Below are positions 1 to 7,001 of a stretch of 11,971 bases of DNA, piece after piece. The notes under the pieces are model-generated. The model was not told the origin of the DNA, ran no database searches, and saw nothing but the letters and a program-made list of their open reading frames with translations. The position numbers were made by a program, and so were the translations under genes. The stretch lies in the NCBI GenBank assembly GCA_002478745.1, contig DLQI01000106.1, positions 16,415-28,385 on the forward strand. The letters run 5' to 3'. How positions within the stretch are numbered: position 1 is the first letter of the stretch; each line of letters begins with the position of its first letter. The DNA is from Rhodobacteraceae bacterium UBA7436. GTDB taxonomy: Bacteria; Pseudomonadota; Alphaproteobacteria; Rhodobacterales; Rhodobacteraceae.

Positions 1-1109
1 GCTACGCGCTCTTGCAGTTTTTCACGATCGTAATCTGAATCTGTTTCTTCGATTTGCTGACGGATTTGAGTCACGCGCGCTTCGATTTCAGCAGAGTCGC
101 CGTTGCCATCGATGATAGTTGTTTCATCTTTGGTGATGTTGACGCGCTTGGCAGTGCCCAGCATGTCCATGGTCGCGGATTCAAGCTTCATGCCCAACTC
201 TTCGGAGATCACTTGACCGCCAGTTAGGATCGCGATGTCTTGCAACATGGCTTTGCGACGATCGCCGAAACCAGGTGCTTTAACAGCTGCGATTTTCAAG
301 CCGCCGCGCAATTTGTTCACAACCAAAGTTGCCAATGCTTCGCCTTCAACATCTTCTGAGATGATCATAAGTGGCTTTTGCGATTGGATGATTTGCTCGA
401 GCAACGGGACCAATGACTGCAAAGAAGAAAGCTTCTTCTCGTGCAACAAGATCATGCAGTCTTCCAACTCAACCGTCATTTTGTCAGCGTTTGTGACAAA
501 GTAAGGTGAAAGGTAGCCGCGGTCGAATTGCATGCCTTCAACAACATCAGTCTCAGTTTCAAGACCTTTGTTCTCTTCAACAGTGATAACGCCTTCGTTG
601 CCAACTTTTTGCATTGCGTCTGCGATCTGACGACCGATTTCTGCTTCGCCGTTTGCAGAGATGGTGCCGACTTGAGCAACTTCGTCTGTGTCTTTAACTT
701 CACGTGACGCTGCTTTGATCGCTTCAACAACTGCTTTAGTTGCCATGTCGATGCCGCGCTTAAGATCCATTGGGTTCATGCCAGCCGCTACAGACTTCAT
801 GCCCTCTTTAACGATTGCTTGCGCCAAAACTGTTGCGGTTGTTGTACCGTCGCCAGCTTCGTCATTGGTACGGGAAGCAACTTCCTTAACCATTTGTGCG
901 CCCATGTTTTCGAACTTGTCTTCTAGTTCGATTTCTTTCGCCACGGATACACCATCTTTGGTGATGCGCGGTGCGCCGAAAGATTTGTCCAAAACAACGT
1001 TACGACCCTTTGGGCCCAATGTTACTTTGACAGCGTCCGCTAGAATGTTCACGCCTGTGAGCATACGATTGCGAGCGTCTGTGCCGAACTTTACGTCCTT
1101 ACCAGCCAT
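1..1109 (-). CDS. groEL: 60 kDa chaperonin GroEL, N-terminal 369 codons (3' end outside window)
   Basis: Large subunit of the GroEL/GroES chaperonin, an ATP-driven cytosolic folding cage made of two seven-membered rings. The reading frame runs without a stop from the ATG at 1109 to the window edge and starts MAGKDVKFGTDARNRML. Visible family signatures are the nucleotide-binding LGPKGRNVVLDKSFG (about residues 31-45), the catalytic Asp52 in ITKDGVSVAKEI, and AGDGTTTATVLAQ (about 85-97). The apical domain follows. The frame ends at LQERVA, so roughly the last third (rest of the intermediate and the C-terminal equatorial domain) is missing only because of the window edge. A strong AAGGAG ribosome site precedes the ATG. 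It lies 78 bp behind groES on the same strand and is surely co-transcribed with it. No internal defect is visible in this part. Confidence 0.98.
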   Translation of the reverse strand, partial: MAGKDVKFGTDARNRMLTGVNILADAVKVTLGPKGRNVVLDKSFGAPRITKDGVSVAKEIELEDKFENMGAQMVKEVASRTNDEAGDGTTTATVLAQAIVKEGMKSVAAGMNPMDLKRGIDMATKAVVEAIKAASREVKDTDEVAQVGTISANGEAEIGRQIADAMQKVGNEGVITVEENKGLETETDVVEGMQFDRGYLSPYFVTNADKMTVELEDCMILLHEKKLSSLQSLVPLLEQIIQSQKPLMIISEDVEGEALATLVVNKLRGGLKIAAVKAPGFGDRRKAMLQDIAILTGGQVISEELGMKLESATMDMLGTAKRVNITKDETTIIDGNGDSAEIEARVTQIRQQIEETDSDYDREKLQERV

Positions 1110-1187
1110 GTGATAATCTCCTTAAGAGTATTCAATAAATTAGGGTAGGGCGGGGATGATCCCGCACCGGTTTTCGAAAGCGATTGC

Positions 1188-1475
1188 TTAGGACAGGATA
1201 CCCATGATGTCGGATTCTTTCATCATCAACAGGTCTTCGCCGTCGACAGTGATTTCTGTACCGTTCCATTTGCCAAACAGGACTTTGTCGCCTGCTTTAA
1301 CATCCATAGCGACCAATTCGCCGTTGTCTTTACGGGCGCCTGGGCCTGTAGATACAACTTCGCCTTCGCTTGGCTTTTCTTTCGCGCTTTCTGGGATGTA
1401 CAATCCACCAGCAGTTTTTTCTTCGCCTTCAGTGCGGCGAACCAGCACACGGTCGTGAAGCGGTGTTAATGCCAT
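1188..1475 (-). CDS. groES: 10 kDa co-chaperonin GroES
   Basis: Co-chaperonin that caps the GroEL ring as a heptameric lid. The protein is 95 residues, the normal length. It starts MALTPLHDRVLVRR, the conserved first strand. The flexible mobile loop that contacts GroEL covers about residues 16-34 with the hydrophobic GGLYIPES segment, followed by VVSTGPGAR and the conserved GDKVLFGKWNGTEI. I chose the ATG at 1475 over one eight codons upstream (1499) because AAGGAG lies eight bases before 1475 and because every known GroES begins at this point. It is the first gene of the groES-groEL operon, controlled by the CIRCE operator 55 bp upstream of the start. Confidence 0.98.
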   Translation of the reverse strand: MALTPLHDRVLVRRTEGEEKTAGGLYIPESAKEKPSEGEVVSTGPGARKDNGELVAMDVKAGDKVLFGKWNGTEITVDGEDLLMMKESDIMGILS

Positions 1476-1529
1476 TTGTAATAGCTCCTTAAAGCTCAAA
1501 TTCTATTCCTTACCCCTCTAAGGGGGCCG

Positions 1530-1556
1530 TTATCACTCAACAGGTTCGAGTGCTAA
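1530..1556. promoter_or_regulatory. CIRCE element (HrcA operator) upstream of groESL
   Basis: A 27-bp inverted repeat. The plus-strand left arm TTATCACTC (1530-1538), a nine-base spacer (1539-1547) and right arm GAGTGCTAA (1548-1556) match the CIRCE consensus TTAGCACTC-N9-GAGTGCTAA at 17 of 18 arm positions, with exact spacing. CIRCE is the operator of the heat-inactivated repressor HrcA, whose refolding depends on GroE itself. It lies between the inferred promoter and groES, where HrcA would block transcription. The single mismatch is in the groES-proximal arm. The hrcA gene is not in this window. Confidence 0.95.
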
Positions 1557-1559
1557 CGG

Positions 1560-1592
1560 ATGATAGGTAGGCAGTGAAATAGACGGAGTCAA
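1560..1592 (-). promoter_or_regulatory. Possible groESL promoter
   Basis: Reading on the minus strand, TTGACT (1587-1592) resembles a -35 box. TATCAT (1560-1565) abuts CIRCE and resembles a -10 box, but the spacing of 21 is too wide for a standard sigma70 promoter. With 17 bases the alternative -10 is the poor TACCTA (1564-1569). Either reading would put the transcript start inside or next to CIRCE, the usual arrangement. A heat-shock sigma factor could read a variant of this. The assignment is inference from short matches only. Confidence 0.35.
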
Positions 1593-1706
1593 TGACGGAG
1601 GTCAGGAAAATTTTAGGTAAGTTGGTATTGGGGCATTTAACGAGAGCAAAGTGGCCTCAAGCAATGCCCAAAGTGCCACCCCGCCCTACGCTTAGTGAAG
1701 CTATTT

Positions 1707-2378
1707 TCAAGCTTCTTCGTATGTCCAGTAGACAAGACCGCTTAGATTGGCGGCAATCAATCGCTCGCCCAACGCGTTAGAAAACATGAATGGACCAGCA
1801 TTCTTAATATCGCGCCACATGTGTCGGCCACCAATTTTACTGGTGGAATACATCTTACGATCAAGGCTCTTGTCCCGTTTTTGGTAATCAGGACTTTCTT
1901 CAACAGAGGTGGATTTGTAACGCCCACGCTCATCAAGCGGAGGAACACATAACGTTTCGTGCAACGTAGAAATCCGTTGGCAGATAACCATGAAATAGCC
2001 CTCACCGATCACCTCTGTGCCCTTGCTGTTGTAATACGTCATTGGGAAAAATTGATGTACATCAGGTTCAAACTCTTCGACGATGTCTTTGAAGGTTTGA
2101 CACACCAAATCCAAAGAACCCGTCTGAGCATTTACATCCAACAACTTGGCCCGCGAAACTGGCGGGCCAGTCCGTCTTAGTTTGGTTGGTACATTATCGG
2201 GCTTAACAGCACGTCCAACATGTCAGGAAGACCTCATAATCGGCCCGCCCTCATCTGGCGTCAGATCAGCTACTTCGACATCACTTAACTCACCGTCGAT
2301 ACCAACAAACGAATTAGACGGAAGCCCCTTTAATGAGGGATCATAATTTCTATTCCCGCCACCCATTCCATATGCCAT
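1707..2378 (-). pseudogene. Imm11/DUF1629-like immunity protein gene split by an in-frame TGA
   Basis: An ATG at 2378 with AAGGA nine bases upstream opens a frame that starts MAYGMGGGNRNYDPSLKG and stops at a TGA (2223-2225) after 51 codons. The same frame continues after the TGA with HVGRAVKPDNVPTKLRRTG and stays open for 171 codons to the stop at 1707-1709. The whole frame would encode about 223 residues if the TGA were a sense codon (TGG Trp is one base away). The downstream part looks like the Imm11/DUF1629 family of putative immunity proteins: a DIVEEFEPDVHQFFP segment, and the C-terminal GRHMWRDI, FMFSNAL and AANLSGLVYW stretches. The family match is by eye and moderate. No well-placed start with a ribosome site follows the TGA; the first in-frame candidate is a TTG at 2144 without Shine-Dalgarno. 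I therefore read it as a recent nonsense pseudogene. Alternatives are UGA readthrough or a sequencing error. No toxin gene is next to it; glyA is upstream and groESL downstream. Confidence 0.72.
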
Positions 2379-2501
2379 CAGTTCGTATCCTTTTGTGGTT
2401 AGTTGAACGCAAGCAAGGGCATGCCCATAGCGATTATTCTACCTAGGGTACGAGTTTGGCTAAATGATGACGGGCCCAACTTTTCTGATTGTGTAATCAC
2501 C

Positions 2502-2532
2502 AAAAAAAAGGCGGTCTCAAAAGCCCGCCTTT
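2502..2532 (-). terminator. Rho-independent terminator of glyA
   Basis: On the minus strand, AAAGGCGG (2525-2532) pairs with CCGCCTTT (2507-2514) around a ten-base loop and runs directly into eight consecutive T residues (2502-2509, partly in the stem). It begins 24 bp after the glyA stop. This is a textbook intrinsic terminator, so the broken Imm11-like gene further downstream probably has its own promoter. Confidence 0.92.
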
Positions 2533-2555
2533 CAAAATCACTATTTCCTAAAACC

Positions 2556-3851
2556 TTATAGGTTTGGGTACATCGGGAACTTGGCGCACATGGCTTCGAC
2601 TTCGCTGCGCACTTTGGCCTCAACCGCGCCGTTGCCGTCTTCGCCGTTTGCGGCCAAGCCATCAACAACTTCGTTGATCCAGTCACCGATCTGACGGAAT
2701 TCAGCTTCGCCAAATCCGCGTGTTGTGCCTGCTGGTGAACCTAGGCGGATACCAGATGTGACCATTGGTTTTTCATCATCAAACGGCACGCCGTTTTTGT
2801 TGCAGGTGATGAATGCGCGGCCCAATGCTTTTTCAGTCGCGTTGCCCTTAACGCCTTTTGGACGCAGGTCGACCAGCAATAGGTGCGTGTCTGTACCGTG
2901 GGTCACGGTGTCCAACCCACCTTTGTGCAGTTGATCTGCAAGCGCTTGAGCGTTCGCGATAACCTGTTTGATGTAATCTTTGAACTCTGGGCGCAGCGCT
3001 TCGCCGAATGCCACAGCCTTGGCTGCGATCACGTGCATCAGTGGGCCGCCTTGGATGCCCGGGAAGATGGCAGAGTTGAATTTCTTCGCCAATGCCTCGT
3101 CATTCGTCAGGATCATGCCGCCGCGTGGGCCACGTAGAGTTTTGTGTGTTGTTGTCGTGGCCACGTGTGCATGTGGGAACGGGGAAGGGTGCTCGCCCGC
3201 TGCAACAAGACCAGCAAAGTGGGCCATGTCCACGTGAAGATATGCGCCAACCATGTCCGCGATTTCGCGCATGCGTTTGAAATCGATCTGGCGTGGGATG
3301 GCGGAACCACCTGCGATGATCATTTGTGGTTTGTGCTCTTTCGCAAGGGCTTCAACCTCATCGTAGTCCAACAGGTTGTCTTCACGTTTCACGCCGTATT
3401 GGATTGCGTTGAACCATTTACCGGATTGGTTTGGTTTTGCACCGTGTGTCAGGTGACCACCTGCGTCCAGTGACATGCCAAGGATGGTATCGCCCGGCTT
3501 TAGCAATGCCTGGAACACACCTTGGTTCGCTTGGGAGCCAGAGTTTGGTTGTACGTTGGCGAAATCACAGCCGAACAATTCGCAGGCCCGTGAGATGGCA
3601 AGGTTTTCCGCCAGGTCCACGTATTGGCAGCCGCCATAATAGCGACGGCCCGGATAGCCTTCAGCGTATTTGTTGGTCATGACGGACCCTTGGGCTTCCA
3701 TCACAGCCGCTGACACGATGTTTTCAGACGCGATCAATTCGATCTCGTTGCGCTGACGACCCAGCTCGGATGTGATTGAGCCAAACAACTCAGGATCGCG
3801 GTCCGCGAGGGATTGCGTGAAGAATGCAGTGTTTTGGTCAGATACAGTCAT
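2556..3851 (-). CDS. glyA: Serine hydroxymethyltransferase (glycine hydroxymethyltransferase)
   Basis: PLP enzyme of the cytosol that converts serine and tetrahydrofolate to glycine and 5,10-methylenetetrahydrofolate, the main source of one-carbon units. The product is 431 residues, normal for alphaproteobacteria. Visible signatures: IELIASENIVS (about 37-47), the NKYAEGYPGRRYYGG substrate loop (60-74), NVQPNSGSQAN (99-109), the cofactor-contacting HVDMAHFAG (206-214), and TTTTHKTLRGPRGG, in which Lys237 is the Schiff-base lysine. I chose the ATG at 3851 because GGAG lies eight bases upstream. The frame stays open further upstream, but that extension has no family resemblance and no ribosome site. 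It is transcribed away from nadK and ends at a strong terminator. Confidence 0.98.
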   Translation of the reverse strand: MTVSDQNTAFFTQSLADRDPELFGSITSELGRQRNEIELIASENIVSAAVMEAQGSVMTNKYAEGYPGRRYYGGCQYVDLAENLAISRACELFGCDFANVQPNSGSQANQGVFQALLKPGDTILGMSLDAGGHLTHGAKPNQSGKWFNAIQYGVKREDNLLDYDEVEALAKEHKPQMIIAGGSAIPRQIDFKRMREIADMVGAYLHVDMAHFAGLVAAGEHPSPFPHAHVATTTTHKTLRGPRGGMILTNDEALAKKFNSAIFPGIQGGPLMHVIAAKAVAFGEALRPEFKDYIKQVIANAQALADQLHKGGLDTVTHGTDTHLLLVDLRPKGVKGNATEKALGRAFITCNKNGVPFDDEKPMVTSGIRLGSPAGTTRGFGEAEFRQIGDWINEVVDGLAANGEDGNGAVEAKVRSEVEAMCAKFPMYPNL

Positions 3852-4019
3852 GGGTATGCTCCAAAGGGGATGGTCAAGATTCTTGGGTTTCGTATCGGAA
3901 ACTAGCCCTATGGAAAAGGTTGTAAAGCGTCGCATCATAAAGAATGTGCGGCAAAGCTGGTGAAGGCGGGAATAATATGATTGTTTCGGCACAAGATGGC
4001 CGCGATAGGAAACACACCG
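3852..4019. promoter_or_regulatory. Divergent promoter region of glyA and nadK
   Basis: A gap of 168 bp between divergent starts must hold both promoters. On the minus strand TATGAT (3934-3939) is a fair -10 candidate for glyA, without a convincing -35 at 16-18 bp. On the plus strand the AT-rich TAATATGAT at 3973-3981 could serve nadK. I see no riboswitch-like structure or strong dyad. The boxes are weak matches and the region assignment is by position. Confidence 0.4.
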
Positions 4020-4793
4020 ATGACCAACAAGAACGCATTGAAGATTGGTTTTGCGGCCTCAATCACGCCAGTGGCTCAGGCCGCCTATGCCGCACTGACC
4101 ACGCGTTATGGCAATGTTGCGCTGGAAGAAGCCGATATTATCGTCGCTTTGGGGGGGGACGGGTTCATGTTGCAAACGCTGCATGGTTGCCAACATCTGG
4201 GTGCGCCCGTCTACGGGATGAACCGTGGAACGATTGGTTTCTTGATGAACGAATACAATGAGGATGGTTTGGTTGAACGCCTTGAAGGCGCTGAGCGGGC
4301 TGAAATTAACCCACTGTCCATGACGGCCACGGGTGTGGATGGCACTATTCACAAGGCACTGGCGATCAACGAGGTATCGTTGCTGCGCTCTGGTGCCCAA
4401 GCTGCCAAATTGCGCATCACAGTGGATGACAAATTGCGGATGGAAACATTGGTCTGTGATGGCGCGTTGGTGGCGACACCGGCTGGATCGACTGCCTATA
4501 ATTATTCCGCGCATGGCCCTGTCTTGCCTATCGGGTCAGATGTGTTGGCCCTAACTGCAGTGGCCGCCTTTCGCCCGCGCCGTTGGCGTGGTGCTTTGTT
4601 GCCCAAAATTGCGCGTGTGCGTTTTGATGTGCTTGAGCCGGACAAACGCCCTGTTATGGCCGAAGCGGATTCACGGTCCTTTGACAACGTGACCTCAGTG
4701 GTAATCCAGTCTGAGCCGTCAGTAGTTCACAGTATCCTGTTTGACCCGGGACATGGTTTAGAAGAACGGCTGATCTCAGAACAGTTCACCTGA
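4020..4793 (+). CDS. nadK: NAD kinase (ATP-NAD kinase)
   Basis: Phosphorylates NAD+ at the 2' position to make NADP+; cytosolic and normally essential. The product is 257 residues, typical of the short alphaproteobacterial form. Signatures: the kinase GGDG motif (45-48) in IIVALGGDGFMLQT, GMNRGTIGFLMN (66-77), the NEVS motif (117-120), and CDGALVATPAGSTAYNYSAHG (starting at 146), which carries the conserved GSTAY segment of the NAD site. I chose the ATG at 4020 because AGGA lies about nine bases upstream and homologues begin just before the KIGFAAS strand. An in-frame ATG at 3996 and a TTG at 3981 lack comparable support. It is divergent from glyA, with 168 bp between the starts, and converges on prpE. 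Confidence 0.96.
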   Translation: MTNKNALKIGFAASITPVAQAAYAALTTRYGNVALEEADIIVALGGDGFMLQTLHGCQHLGAPVYGMNRGTIGFLMNEYNEDGLVERLEGAERAEINPLSMTATGVDGTIHKALAINEVSLLRSGAQAAKLRITVDDKLRMETLVCDGALVATPAGSTAYNYSAHGPVLPIGSDVLALTAVAAFRPRRWRGALLPKIARVRFDVLEPDKRPVMAEADSRSFDNVTSVVIQSEPSVVHSILFDPGHGLEERLISEQFT

Positions 4794-4806
4794 AGCCGCC
4801 AATGAA

Positions 4807-4838
4807 AATGGACGCCGAACCAAAATTCGACGTCCATT
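4807..4838. terminator. Hairpin between convergent nadK and prpE
   Basis: AATGGACG (4807-4814) pairs with CGTCCATT (4831-4838). After one mismatch the stem continues with CGAA (4816-4819) against TTCG (4826-4829) around a six-base loop, about 12 pairs in all. In the prpE direction the stem runs into a short TTTTC stretch; in the nadK direction there is no T-run. It sits 13 bp after the nadK stop and 27 bp after the prpE stop, so it probably serves as a shared terminator, best suited to prpE. Confidence 0.7.
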
Positions 4839-4865
4839 CACTATGTTTTACACAATTAAGCGGGC

Positions 4866-6752
4866 TTATTTGGCGTAGCCGATTGTCTGCAATGCAACTT
4901 TGATCTCGTCCAGAATGACAGGATCGTCGATTGTTGCTGGCATCTTGAACGTCTCGCTATCGGCAATCTTAACCATCGTGCCACGCAAGATTTTGCCAGA
5001 CCGTGTTTTTGGCAAGCGATCCACAACCACTGCCAACTTGAACGCGGCGACTGGGCCGATACGTTCACGCACCAACTTCACGCATTCTGCGGTGATTTCA
5101 CTGTGGTCACGATCAACACCAGTTGTCAGGCAAACAAACCCGACCGGCAATTGGCCTTTCAGTTGATCGGTCACGCCAATCACGGCGCATTCTGCAACAT
5201 CTGGATGCGCGGCTAGGACTTCTTCCATACCGCCCGTGGACAGGCGGTGGCCTGCAACGTTGATCACGTCATCGGTGCGCGCCATGATGTAAAGATAACC
5301 ATCTTCATCAATCATACCTGCGTCGCCTGTTTCATAGAAACCAGGGAATGCGGTTAGATAACTTTTCTGGAAACGCTCTTCTGCGTTCCAAAGTGTTGGT
5401 AAAGTGCCAGGAGGCAATGGCAGTTTGATTGCAATCGCACCAAGGGTGTTTGGTTCAAGCGGATGACCATCATCGCCCAAGATTTGAACGTTATAGCCGG
5501 GCATTGGCACTGTCGGGGAACCAATTTTAACTGGAAGCGCCTCAAGTCCTGCGGGGTTGCCCGCAATGGTATAGCCTGTTTCGGTCTGCCACCAGTGATC
5601 ATACACGGGCTTTTGCAGGATATCTTGTGCCCACTCGATTGTATCAGGGTCCGCACGTTCACCAGCCAAATACAAAGCGCGCAAGCAGCTTAGGTCATAT
5701 TTCTTGGCGAACTCACCTTTGGGGTCTTCGCGTTTAACAGCACGAATGGCTGTTGGCGCGGTGAAAAAGCTGCGCACGTTGTGTTCAGAAATGACCCGCC
5801 AAAAGGTGCCCGCATCTGGGGTGCCGATTGGTTTGCCTTCAAAGACAACCGTGGTGTTGCCGTGGATCAGTGGTGCATAGCAAATATAACTGTGGCCTAC
5901 GACCCAGCCCACATCGGACGCCGCCCAAAACACATCGCCCGGGTCGACGTTATAGATGTTCTTCATGGTCCAGTTCAGCGCAACCAAGTGGCCCGCAGTT
6001 GGACGCACAACACCCTTTGGTGCGCCCGTTGTGCCGGATGTGTATAGAATATAGGCAGGGTGGCTGCCCTCAACCATGACGCAATCGGCTGGCTGTGTAT
6101 CTTTTTGGAAATCATGCCAATCGACATCATTGGCACCTAGCTCGCAAACCTTCTGTTCGCGCTGCAAGATGACGGTGAAATCAGGTTTGTGATCTGCCAG
6201 TTCAATCGCGCCGTCCAGCAGTGGTTTGTATTCGACCACACGGTTTGGTTCCAAACCACAAGAGGCGGCAATGATAGCTTTGGGTGTGCAGTCGTTAATG
6301 CGCACGGCCAATTCGTTTGCAGCAAACCCACCAAACACAACAGAGTGAACCGCGCCAAGGCGGGCACAGGCCAACATTGCTTCAAGGGCCTCTGCGACCA
6401 TTGGCATATAGATAATGATGCGATCGCCTTTGCCGACACCTTTGGCCGCCAGCGCACCAGCCAGTGAGGCAACGCGGGTCTGCAGTTCGGCGTATGTGAT
6501 TTTGGATTGAGAATTGGTAATTGGGCTGTCGTGGATAATAGCAACCTGATCGCCGCGGCCATTTTCAACGTGACGGTCAACGGCGTTGTAACACGTGTTT
6601 ACACGAGCCTCAGAAAACCATTCGTAAATGTTGTTGCCGCGTTCAAAGAGGGCGCGTGTTGGGGCAACGTCCCAGTCGATTGCTTGGGCTGCGTTCAGCC
6701 AATAGCTTTCGGGATCTGATTTCCATGCGTCGTATTCTGCGTGATAGCCCAT
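4866..6752 (-). CDS. prpE: Propionyl-CoA synthetase (propionate--CoA ligase)
   Basis: AMP-forming acyl-CoA synthetase, 628 residues, that makes propionyl-CoA from propionate, ATP and CoA. It begins MGYHAEYDAWKSDP; the FW/YW-type N-terminal ACAS domain follows. ATP-loop motif YTSGTTGAPKGVVR is at 237-250. The segment with ASDVGWVVGHSY and EGKPIGTPDAGTFWRVI is characteristic of PrpE rather than acetyl-CoA synthetase, which has a KPSYP-type sequence there. DHWWQTETG and YETGDAG are the later adenylate-binding motifs. PKTRSGKILRG carries the catalytic Lys587, equivalent to the lysine reversibly acetylated in Salmonella PrpE, so acylation control is possible. I chose the ATG at 6752 because GGAGGAG lies six bases upstream. 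The 249 bp before it contain three TTTGCAAA boxes that suggest control by an ScfR-type regulator. It follows maeB on the same strand but is probably a separate transcript. Acetate as a side substrate cannot be excluded. Confidence 0.93.
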   Translation of the reverse strand: MGYHAEYDAWKSDPESYWLNAAQAIDWDVAPTRALFERGNNIYEWFSEARVNTCYNAVDRHVENGRGDQVAIIHDSPITNSQSKITYAELQTRVASLAGALAAKGVGKGDRIIIYMPMVAEALEAMLACARLGAVHSVVFGGFAANELAVRINDCTPKAIIAASCGLEPNRVVEYKPLLDGAIELADHKPDFTVILQREQKVCELGANDVDWHDFQKDTQPADCVMVEGSHPAYILYTSGTTGAPKGVVRPTAGHLVALNWTMKNIYNVDPGDVFWAASDVGWVVGHSYICYAPLIHGNTTVVFEGKPIGTPDAGTFWRVISEHNVRSFFTAPTAIRAVKREDPKGEFAKKYDLSCLRALYLAGERADPDTIEWAQDILQKPVYDHWWQTETGYTIAGNPAGLEALPVKIGSPTVPMPGYNVQILGDDGHPLEPNTLGAIAIKLPLPPGTLPTLWNAEERFQKSYLTAFPGFYETGDAGMIDEDGYLYIMARTDDVINVAGHRLSTGGMEEVLAAHPDVAECAVIGVTDQLKGQLPVGFVCLTTGVDRDHSEITAECVKLVRERIGPVAAFKLAVVVDRLPKTRSGKILRGTMVKIADSETFKMPATIDDPVILDEIKVALQTIGYAK

Positions 6753-6878
6753 CGTTTTCTCCTCCAAGAACGTACGCAATGGTTAGGAGGTCAGGGCGCA
6801 ATGGGCAAGAAACTAAGTTTGTGCCTTTCCGTTGCGGGGCCGTCAGCTGTCAAATCTTGGGCCAAATGGCCACAAAAC

Positions 6879-6956
6879 TTTGCAAATTTGCGGTGTCTGG
6901 CGGCAAAGCTGAATATTGATGGCGGGTTTGCAAAGTCTGTTGTTGGAATTTGCAAA
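6879..6956. promoter_or_regulatory. Cluster of three TTTGCAAA palindromes (probable ScfR/RamB/PccR-type operators)
   Basis: Perfect TTTGCAAA palindromes occur at 6879-6886, 6927-6934 and 6949-6956. The first is followed at once by a half site TTTGC (6887-6891), and an inverted half GCAAA lies at 6903-6907. The two right-hand sites are 22 bp apart centre to centre, about two helical turns. The first sits in the longer context AAAACTTTGCAAA, which resembles the RamB box of actinobacteria. As I recall, the Rhodobacter propionyl-CoA regulator PccR binds paired TTTGCAAA elements with a four-base spacer; these spacings differ. The boxes lie 127-205 bp upstream of the prpE start. A TTGACA sequence (minus strand, 6848-6853) between the boxes and prpE could be a -35 box, but I see no good -10. 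The regulator gene is not in the window. Confidence 0.72.
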
Positions 6957-6968
6957 TAGGGGTGGGTG

Positions 6969-6998
6969 TTTGGGAGGGACCAGATGATCCCTCCCAAA
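6969..6998 (-). terminator. GC-rich hairpin after maeB (terminator or mRNA-end stabiliser)
   Basis: An 11-bp perfect stem, TTTGGGAGGGA (6969-6979) with TCCCTCCCAAA (6988-6998), has an eight-base loop and starts three bases after the maeB stop codon. There is no clear T-run on the minus-strand exit side, where the sequence is CACCCACC. It may therefore act as a weak or Rho-assisted terminator or protect the mRNA 3' end. It ends only 12 bp before the distal TTTGCAAA box of prpE, which supports independent transcription of prpE. Confidence 0.65.
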
Positions 6999-7001
6999 GT
7001 T

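Noticed and set aside
1697..1715. Hairpin GAAGCT-N7-AGCTTC overlapping the stop of the Imm11-like gene
   Set aside because: Only six pairs, overlaps the coding end and has no T-run on its exit side; not enough to call a terminator.
2223..2225. TGA read as selenocysteine in the Imm11-like gene
   Set aside because: No convincing SECIS-like stem-loop is visible just downstream, and the family is not known to use selenocysteine; a nonsense mutation is simpler.
3852..3992. 47-codon N-terminal extension of GlyA
   Set aside because: The extension has no family similarity and no ribosome site, while the ATG at 3851 has GGAG at good spacing and gives the family's usual N-terminus.
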